DNA of 64,000 bases, from positions 177,124 through 241,123 of the forward strand of contig CAZAFC010000001.1 of NCBI GenBank assembly GCA_964484675.1, in the 5' to 3' direction. This document shows, one piece after another, positions 58,712 to 64,000 of this stretch. Every line of letters begins with the position of its first letter. Positions within the stretch are counted from its first letter, which is position 1. The translations under genes were made by a program, and so were the position numbers. The notes under the pieces are model-generated. The model had not been told where the DNA came from. It ran no database searches and saw only the letters and a list, made by a program, of their open reading frames with translations. Origin of the DNA: CAZAFC01 sp964484675 (lineage in GTDB: Bacteria > Patescibacteriota > Saccharimonadia > Saccharimonadales > UBA4665).

Positions 58712-60232
58712 ATGGACACAACAAACGAGAAAATCGGACAACTTATTGCACAAATTCGCCAGGAACGCGGCCTCACCCAAGTAGAGTTCGCGCGCCGGCT
58801 TGCCACTTCACAGTCAGCGGTCAATCGCATTGAGCGCGGCAAGCAAAACCTCAGCCTGGAAACGCTCGGCCGCATCAGCGACGTACTAAACAAGCAGCTC
58901 ATTTCGCTCAGCGGCAGCGCTGTAAACTTACGCATCGATGGCGGCCACGAGCTGAGCGGCGACATCACGCTCAAAACCAGCAAAAACGCCGCCGTCGCGC
59001 TCCTGTGTGCCAGCCTGCTCAACCACGGTACGACCAAGTTTTTGTCCTTTCCGCGCATCGAAGAGGTGTACCGCATCATCGAAGTGCTCGAAAGCATCGG
59101 CATCCAAGTAAAATGGACGGGCGAAAATGATCTCGAATTGCGCCGCCCCGAAAAGCTCAAGCTCGACCAGCTTAACGCCGATGCCGCGCGCAAAACGCGC
59201 TCCGTACTGATGATGATCGGCTCGCTGATGCACGATTATGAATCATTCAAAATTCCGTACGCCGGTGGATGCAAACTCGGCGCGCGCACGGTCGCACCGC
59301 ACCTGTTTGCGCTGGAAGAATTCGGCGTGGACATCGTCGCCACCCAAGGCCACTACGAAGTTACCGTCGACAAAAAACCCGCGCACGACCTCACGCTCTA
59401 CGAGCAAGGCAACACGGTCACCAACAATGTCCTGATGGCTGCGGCCCGCACCGAAGGCACAACCTTTGTCCAGGCAGCCAGCGGCGATTACATGGTGCAA
59501 GATCTGTGCTTCTTCCTGCAAAAACTCGGCGTCAAGATCGAAGGCATCGGCACGTCATTCCTGAAGATTACCGGCGTGCCGCACATCAAGAAAAACGTCA
59601 CCTACGCGCCCACCGAGGACCCCATTGAGGCAATGTTCTTTATTTCGGCCGCCGTTGTGACGAACTCAGAAATTACCGTTAAGCGCGTGCCGTACCGCTG
59701 GATTGCGCTCGAACTTCTCAAGCTCAAAAAGATGGGGCTTGAGTACACCCTCGGCAAGCCATACAAAGCGACGAATGGCATAATCGACTTGGCGGATATC
59801 ACCATCCACAAGCACAACGGCACCCTACACGCGCTCGAAGATAAAATCCACCCGAATCTGTATCCCGGCCTAAACCCGGACAATTTGCCGTACTTCGTGC
59901 CGATTGCCGGCGTGGCCAAGGGCCGCACGCTCATCCACGACTGGATGTACGAAAATCGCGCGATCTACTACACCGAGATGACCAAAGTCGGCATGGACGT
60001 TGAGCTCGCCGATCCACATCGCCTGTACGTCGAGGGGCCGACCAGCTTCCGCGCCGCAGATGTCGTGTGCCCGCCGGCGCTTCGCCCCGCCAGCCTGCTG
60101 CTCATCGGCATGCTCGCAGCCAAGGGCCAGTCGACTTTGCGCAACATCTACACCATCCAGCGCGGCTACGAAGACCTCGCCGAACGGTTGAACTCACTCG
60201 GCGCTCGCATCACCGTGCTGCACGAGTTGTAA
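58712..60232 (+). CDS. murA: HTH-fused UDP-N-acetylglucosamine 1-carboxyvinyltransferase (MurA)
   Basis: 506 aa. Residues 1-65 are an XRE HTH (IGQLIAQIRQERGLTQVEFA, SQSAVNRIERGKQNLSLET); residues 68-506 are a full EPT-fold MurA with KNAAVALL near residue 91, the catalytic Cys187 in AGGCKLGARTVAPH, and FPRIEEVYRIIEVL. It transfers enolpyruvate from PEP to UDP-GlcNAc, the first step of peptidoglycan synthesis. The Cys means fosfomycin sensitivity should be retained. The DNA-binding fusion is unusual outside Saccharibacteria-type genomes and suggests autoregulation by the enzyme. Confidence 0.95.
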   Translation: MDTTNEKIGQLIAQIRQERGLTQVEFARRLATSQSAVNRIERGKQNLSLETLGRISDVLNKQLISLSGSAVNLRIDGGHELSGDITLKTSKNAAVALLCASLLNHGTTKFLSFPRIEEVYRIIEVLESIGIQVKWTGENDLELRRPEKLKLDQLNADAARKTRSVLMMIGSLMHDYESFKIPYAGGCKLGARTVAPHLFALEEFGVDIVATQGHYEVTVDKKPAHDLTLYEQGNTVTNNVLMAAARTEGTTFVQAASGDYMVQDLCFFLQKLGVKIEGIGTSFLKITGVPHIKKNVTYAPTEDPIEAMFFISAAVVTNSEITVKRVPYRWIALELLKLKKMGLEYTLGKPYKATNGIIDLADITIHKHNGTLHALEDKIHPNLYPGLNPDNLPYFVPIAGVAKGRTLIHDWMYENRAIYYTEMTKVGMDVELADPHRLYVEGPTSFRAADVVCPPALRPASLLLIGMLAAKGQSTLRNIYTIQRGYEDLAERLNSLGARITVLHEL

Positions 60233-60426
60233 TTGTCACCAGCACGCCAAGATAACGAATTCGTAGCGTTGCTACTTTTAGCGTACTATCAATCGCTAAA
60301 CGCTGACGGCAGCTTGCAATTAACAACGATTAATAACATAAGCCAGAGCGTACACAAAATGCACACCTTGTCGATATTATCTTTAATGCCAGGCCAGTAA
60401 ATCAGCTAGCCTGGCAGTGAACAAGC
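60233..60426. other. Gap between murA and the RiPP-like locus
   Basis: About 190 nt, AT-rich, no supported gene. It holds the 8-bp hairpin listed separately. Confidence 0.5.
60387..60416 (-). terminator. Hairpin after the precursor-like gene
   Basis: 8-bp stem TGCCAGGC/GCCTGGCA with a 14-nt loop, 11 nt past the stop of the 66-aa gene. No T-run follows, so it is a weak terminator or a message-end structure. Confidence 0.4.
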
Positions 60427-60627
60427 CTATGATTCACCCAAAAAAGGCAGTACTGCGACACTCCCAATGTTTTTGCTCAGGCCAGCATCAAAGGCCGGCT
60501 TAACGCTTGAAGCTTCTGGAGTAGGTACTTTTACTTCTTCGTCGAACATCGTGCCCAATTCGGTGGCAGCAGCATCGTCCCAATCGACATTCGGTGAGTG
60601 CGCCCCTTCTAATGTATGTATGCTCAT
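60427..60627 (-). CDS. Candidate RiPP precursor peptide
   Basis: 66 aa: an acidic leader (MSIHTLEGAHSPNVDWDDAA, then TMFDEEVKV), a linker TPEASS and a C-terminal part VKPAFDAGLSKNIGSVAVLP then FLGES. Size, acidic leader, lack of a fold and position next to a SPASM radical SAM gene are what is expected of a substrate peptide. Possible crosslink sites are the Phe-containing triplets FDA, FLG and FDE and the C-terminal Phe; no cysteine is present, so a cyclophane or other carbon-carbon/C-O crosslink is more likely than a thioether. AAGGGA lies 6 nt before the ATG. It shares a divergent promoter with the radical SAM gene. Confidence 0.6.
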   Translation of the reverse strand: MSIHTLEGAHSPNVDWDDAAATELGTMFDEEVKVPTPEASSVKPAFDAGLSKNIGSVAVLPFLGES

Positions 60628-60648
60628 TTTTTCCCTTATGGTTAAATG

Positions 60649-60688
60649 ATATAATTCGAATTATATGCCAAGTCGTGAGCTCTTACAA
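60649..60688. promoter_or_regulatory. Divergent overlapping promoters with an 18-bp palindrome
   Basis: ATATAATTCGAATTATAT (60649-60666) is a perfect palindrome. It contains TATAAT on the plus strand (60650-60655, 9 nt before the radical SAM ATG) and TATAAT on the minus strand (60660-60665), the latter preceded at 17 bp by TTGTAA (plus-strand 60683-60688). Both genes are therefore fired from interlocked -10 boxes, so a single protein bound to the palindrome could switch them together. Confidence 0.6.
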
Positions 60689-62029
60689 TATAATGAACCC
60701 CCATTAATTGACGTCGCATCGCTGCCGGTCGAGCAGACCGAACAAGCGCACCAAGCAGTCCTCAAGGTGGCGAGCCGCTGTCCGCTTAATTGCAATTATT
60801 GCTATGTGTACAATTCGCATTCCGGCAATCAAAGTTGGCGCGCCCAGCCACCTTTTATGAGCGATGAAACCTCTGATAAGGTTGCCGAACGTCTCGGCGA
60901 AGAGCTCAACTCTAATCCGCCGAGAGAGTTTGACGTCACTTTGCACGGCGGCGAACCCACGAATATCGGCGCACAAAAGATTGGGGAAATAGCGTGCAAA
61001 ATACGAGAAGCCGTCTCAGACGAAACTGTTGTCAACATGAGCATACAAACGTCAGCGGCTAAGCTGGACACCGAACTCCTGGATACCTTCCGGCGAAATC
61101 GTATTGATGTCGGCATAAGCCTTGATGGCGATCAGAACGCCAATCGTAATCGCCTGTATCGCAATGGCAAAGAGAGCTTTAACGATGTCATGCAAAACAT
61201 TAAGCTTATGCGCAGCAAGCCACAGCACGCCTCCTTGCTTAAAAGTATTTTTGCTGTAGTCGATCTGGAAAATGACCCGAAGGAAACTTTCGATTTCTTT
61301 TGCCAGTTAGCTCCACCGCAGCTTGACATGTTACTGCCACACGGCAACTGGAGATATCCGCCGCCCGGCCTTGCCACACAAAGGGATCGCGACAGAGCAC
61401 CATATGGTCATTGGTTGGCCGAATTTGCCGATGCATACTATCCCGAAAACTCGCATACCATAGAAATACGAGGAATCGACTCCATCATCAGTAGTATTCG
61501 CAAGCGCACACCAAGCCGAGTAGCTAGCCTCGGCGGCTATACCGGCGGTATCGTTTTTGTCGAAACCGATGGTTCATATGAAATGACCGACGCGCTCAAG
61601 ACCACACCAGGAGAAGTGGGCAAAACCGGACTTAACGTATATGAGCATACTATTCGACAGGCATCGGCACTTATGCTGAAAAAAGCCCAAGAGCTCGGTG
61701 CCGGTGATTCTCCGCCTGAATGCGTGCCCTGCCCCATCTCTAGAGTCTGTGGAAGTGGACATGTCCCGCACCGCTATGACCCAGAGCGTTCGTTTGCCAA
61801 ACGCTCCATATACTGCCAAGACCTGGCCTACTTTATCACGCATATGGAAGGTCGTGTGCGAGCAGAAATGGGTCATCAGAGCATAATAAACAGCCTTGTT
61901 TCTGCTGGAGAACTTGATTTTACGTCGACCCCTTTATGGAGACGTGACGGCACCTTCGTGGGCAACGCCAACGGCGATCAAACTTTTCACATATCACCCG
62001 CCTCTTATCTGGTACCGAGACCTAAATAA
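60665..62029 (+). CDS. SPASM/twitch radical SAM enzyme, FxsB-like RiPP maturase
   Basis: 454 aa. The AdoMet-cluster motif CxxxCxxC is Cys39-x3-Cys43-x2-Cys46 (SRCPLNCNYCYVYN), followed by LHGGEPT. Near residues 350-390 a Cys-rich region reads ECVPCPISRVCGSGHVPHRY and later SIYCQDLAYFI, the closing pattern of the FxsB subfamily (CxxCP...VCGGG...HRY...CxDL), so auxiliary clusters are likely. Such enzymes form carbon-carbon or ether crosslinks on a ribosomal peptide. The 66-aa gene is its divergent neighbour. The two genes downstream face it, with an 8-bp overlap of 3' ends. TATAAT lies 9 nt before the ATG. Confidence 0.85.
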   Translation: MPSRELLQYNEPPLIDVASLPVEQTEQAHQAVLKVASRCPLNCNYCYVYNSHSGNQSWRAQPPFMSDETSDKVAERLGEELNSNPPREFDVTLHGGEPTNIGAQKIGEIACKIREAVSDETVVNMSIQTSAAKLDTELLDTFRRNRIDVGISLDGDQNANRNRLYRNGKESFNDVMQNIKLMRSKPQHASLLKSIFAVVDLENDPKETFDFFCQLAPPQLDMLLPHGNWRYPPPGLATQRDRDRAPYGHWLAEFADAYYPENSHTIEIRGIDSIISSIRKRTPSRVASLGGYTGGIVFVETDGSYEMTDALKTTPGEVGKTGLNVYEHTIRQASALMLKKAQELGAGDSPPECVPCPISRVCGSGHVPHRYDPERSFAKRSIYCQDLAYFITHMEGRVRAEMGHQSIINSLVSAGELDFTSTPLWRRDGTFVGNANGDQTFHISPASYLVPRPK

Positions 62030-62756
62030 GGGAGCCGAAAACCCCGGGCTCCCAAACACCATCCTCAAAGTGAACCGTCGAAGGCCCTTGCCCGTCTGTG
62101 CTTGCCTCATGGGCTGCAGCTCTGACATTTGCGATATAGGATGCATAAGGTTCAATAGCTAGGTGAGCGCAAATGACCTCTCCCCCCGACATAGCGTACT
62201 GGCCGATCGTCTCACTGCCTGGCACAAATCCCGGGTCATTATTGCCATACTGTGACCACATATCGAAAATGTCCACAGAGCCAAGGAGTAAAAACCGAGT
62301 GCTCGGTCCCCGATTGAAACCAAGTCGGCGCACGCCGTCCATCCGCTCGGCTACCAAACTATCAGGATCGTCAAAATGGATACCTTGGCGCAAACCCGCT
62401 TGCCCACTCGGTGTCGTTGTAAGCTGGTTGGCCGCACAAACTATCGGCTCCAAATACCTATGTCCAGGTGCCTGCCTGATCTTTTTCAAGGCGTCCTTCA
62501 GGACGCGGCTAGGAGGCACAATTTCGACCAAACCAGCATCCGGAGTTTCATCCGTTGCTAGAAATAATTCGAGCTCGTCGTCCGTTGGCTTTCGCATGTC
62601 CCGAACATCCGGCACCATTGCGTCGGGTATGTACGGCGGAAAATCCGGCCCCGATTCTTGGGCAATTACTTCTGCCGCAACGACAGAAGATACCCACATA
62701 CGTTCCCTAAGTAAGTTGATATCTGTGCAACGAATCCCGACGTGCTCTCGGCTCAC
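62022..62756 (-). CDS. Possible iron/2-oxoglutarate-type oxygenase of the RiPP locus
   Basis: 244 aa, soluble. A HxD motif is at His127-x-Asp129 (GLRQGIHFDDPDSLVAERMD), followed by RLGFNRGPSTRFLLLGS, a strand pattern of a double-stranded beta helix; the distal His could be His216 in ANVRAAAHEAST, which in related actinobacterial proteins reads ...IAPTENLIHDGST. Together they could form an iron facial triad. An arginine to hold 2-oxoglutarate is not certain. The ATG overlaps the stop of the neighbouring 268-aa gene by 4 nt, so both are one operon. Function unproven; a hydroxylase acting on the crosslinked peptide fits the context. Confidence 0.5.
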   Translation of the reverse strand: MSREHVGIRCTDINLLRERMWVSSVVAAEVIAQESGPDFPPYIPDAMVPDVRDMRKPTDDELELFLATDETPDAGLVEIVPPSRVLKDALKKIRQAPGHRYLEPIVCAANQLTTTPSGQAGLRQGIHFDDPDSLVAERMDGVRRLGFNRGPSTRFLLLGSVDIFDMWSQYGNNDPGFVPGSETIGQYAMSGGEVICAHLAIEPYASYIANVRAAAHEASTDGQGPSTVHFEDGVWEPGVFGSLI

Positions 62757-63559
62757 CTTGGCTCCTCTTCGTAGCGCCGGGGAATATAAGTTGGTAGATC
62801 TGCACCTGTCACGGGGAGGCTAAACACTGTCTTTTGAGGTTGATCAATAAGCCATGAGCCTTCTTGCCTTGGAAACGGCACCCACGCAGAGCTACCGTCA
62901 TGGATACGGGAAACAGATTTAGGATAATCCTCCAACGGATCAATATCATCAGCGACAAAATCAATAGAGCCAGTGAGCGGATTCGGCCCAATAGCTGCGT
63001 TGATGAGCGATGGCCTGGCATGGATTTTGTAAGCTATCCTTTCCCGTGGATGCAGATGCAAACACACCGAAGCCCTTAAAATATCTTCTATACAACGCGG
63101 AATTACGATCTTGTTTGGCCCAGCCCCATCTTCATGTACGACCGCCGCCACTTTATGCGTGCGTCTACGCGTCTCGTCCGCGTCATACCCGGCACCAAAA
63201 TATATAGTATCTTCGGAGTATTCGCCGGTTATGGACCGTATACATGCTTCCTTTTCTGACCGACTATTTGAATCCCCCCAAAGCGCATTAGCTATAGCGA
63301 GCTCGGCAACGCCAGTAGCGCGCAGCATTTTCGGCGAAGCGTTCTCGATGGGAACAACCTCGCAACCATATCGTATATCTTTAAACGTATGCTCTTCTAG
63401 GGGCACCGGGTGATGCTCCGGGCGTGACTGCTTTGTTCCAATCATCAAAAAACCGTGCCAGACAGCTTCTCTTGCAGCAGTATATGTATCAAGCTCGCCG
63501 CTATGCACGCTCTCTTGTACCGTTTCAACAAATGCAGCCGTTTCTTTGGGTGTAGGCAT
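62753..63559 (-). CDS. Unknown protein, lead gene of the RiPP-associated pair
   Basis: 268 aa from MPTPKETAAF; a -10-like TATCAT (minus, 63570-63575) lies 10 nt upstream, and an in-frame start 180 bases further out is rejected. The protein is soluble with conserved-looking segments RYGCEVVPIENASPKMLRAT, IYFGAGYDADETRRRTHKVA, and RIAYKIHARPSLINAAIGPN then LTGSIDFVADDIDP. No known fold could be named. Its overlap with the oxygenase-like gene and convergent position with the radical SAM gene make it a likely tailoring or binding protein of the same pathway. Confidence 0.5.
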   Translation of the reverse strand: MPTPKETAAFVETVQESVHSGELDTYTAAREAVWHGFLMIGTKQSRPEHHPVPLEEHTFKDIRYGCEVVPIENASPKMLRATGVAELAIANALWGDSNSRSEKEACIRSITGEYSEDTIYFGAGYDADETRRRTHKVAAVVHEDGAGPNKIVIPRCIEDILRASVCLHLHPRERIAYKIHARPSLINAAIGPNPLTGSIDFVADDIDPLEDYPKSVSRIHDGSSAWVPFPRQEGSWLIDQPQKTVFSLPVTGADLPTYIPRRYEEEPR

Positions 63560-63790
63560 AATCACGTCTATGATAACCTGGTATATATAAATTGAAAAGC
63601 AATCCGGCAAAACACGAATACCAGGCGCGTAAGATATCCGTAGCCGGAATGCTGGATTATGATGATTGCTGCTCAGACTCCACAAAAGCCAAACAGCGAT
63701 GCGCGGAAGTCCGTTCAACGAACCCACACTTCCGTGCATTCCTACCGGGGTTACATTTAATGAGGTGTTTGATATACTAAGTAAGATTCT

Positions 63791-63865
63791 GCGGGTGTCG
63801 TATAGTGGCTAATATGCCAGCCTTCCAAGCTGGAGACGCGAGTTCGATTCTCGCTACCCGCACCA
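63791..63865 (+). tRNA. tRNA-Gly (anticodon TCC)
   Basis: 75 nt with encoded CCA. Acceptor GCGGGTG/TACCCGC (one G-T), anticodon arm CCAGC-CTTCCAA-GCTGG giving TCC, T arm GCGAG-TTCGATT-CTCGC. A TATACT lies about 15 nt upstream. Confidence 0.95.
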
Positions 63866-63929
63866 AATCAGATGCCAGTAATGGCATGTATCATTTCGTT
63901 TTTATAAAGAGCCGCCGACCGGCTCGTAT

Positions 63930-64000
63930 GCCCCGGTAGCTCAGTTGGATAGAGCAAGAGACTTCTAAGCTCAAGGTCACAGGTTCGAATCCTGTCCGGG
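63930..64000 (+). tRNA. tRNA-Arg (anticodon TCT), 3' end cut by the window
   Basis: 71 nt seen. Acceptor GCCCCGG pairs with the visible CCGGG; D arm GCTC/GAGC; anticodon loop CTTCTAA giving TCT; T arm ACAGG-TTCGAAT-CCTGT. The anticodon stem AGAGA/GCTCA has only three standard pairs, with A-A at the outer end and A-G next to the loop, which is unusual. Reads AGA and AGG. Confidence 0.85.

Noticed and set aside
1..64000. CRISPR array, insertion sequence, integrase or prophage
   Set aside because: I saw no regularly spaced repeats, transposase or integrase motifs; the tailspike-like proteins occur without other phage genes.

Overview
The window looks like a chromosomal stretch of a small-genome Patescibacteria/CPR bacterium, most likely a Saccharibacteria (TM7) relative. 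The supporting evidence is a HTH-MurA fusion, a sortase with a tiny LPxTG protein, RNase J, MurB, GlyA and FolD dispersed among many short single genes, standard stop codons (TGA used as stop), and a promoter style in which a -10 box sits about 6 nt upstream of the ATG (leaderless mRNA). This placement is an inference; no rRNA is present to prove it. There is no CRISPR array, insertion sequence, integrase or prophage.

Layout. 1-3.6 kb: minus-strand small-gene operons (partial membrane protein; truncated SGNH, DUF1653, NUDIX and C39-like peptidase; CutA and NIPSNAP) and tRNA-Glu. 3.8-8.5 kb: signalling block with a membrane sensor histidine kinase, an unknown GNAT-like membrane protein and two tandem stand-alone receiver proteins. 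8.5-15 kb: FolD, then an envelope locus (LPSTG mini-protein, degenerate deacetylase and GT2 on minus; a 733-aa secreted polysaccharide deacetylase and a sortase on plus), then tRNA-Lys. 15-29 kb: mostly leaderless single genes (peptidase E, EamA transporter, ABC exporter, HD (p)ppGpp-hydrolase-like protein, exonuclease, cupin, thymidylate-synthase-like protein, beta-helix protein, CYTH, DUF2277) and a first XRE-regulator/membrane-protein module. 29-37 kb: GC-rich CPBP protease, RNase J, GC-rich small protein, NUDIX and a PadR-PspC stress operon. 37-46.8 kb: membrane-anchored unknowns, LCP ligase, GreA-like factor, KGG stress protein, FolC, tRNA-Arg. 46.9-55.9 kb: MMPL transporter, SGNH esterase, second beta-helix protein, a two-gene unknown operon, tRNA-Arg, GC-rich secreted protein, second XRE/membrane module and a HTH/His-rich protein. 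56-60.2 kb: MurB, GlyA, HTH-MurA. 60.4-63.6 kb: a candidate RiPP locus with a 66-aa precursor-like peptide divergent from a SPASM radical SAM enzyme, facing an overlapping pair of unknown proteins, one resembling an iron/2-oxoglutarate oxygenase. 63.8-64 kb: tRNA-Gly and a tRNA-Arg cut by the window edge.

How it fits together: the core consists of cell-envelope building (MurA, MurB, LCP, deacetylases, GT2, sortase), one-carbon/folate metabolism (FolD, GlyA, FolC) and stress sensing (histidine kinase, PspC, PadR, XRE modules, KGG protein). Four or more GC-rich, Shine-Dalgarno-led, single-gene units with their own promoters and multi-stem terminators look like later arrivals. The most promising undescribed system is the radical-SAM RiPP-like locus at 60.4-63.6 kb. 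The most unusual regulatory feature is the pair of XRE/membrane modules whose promoters carry the same inverted repeat in the -35/-10 spacer.
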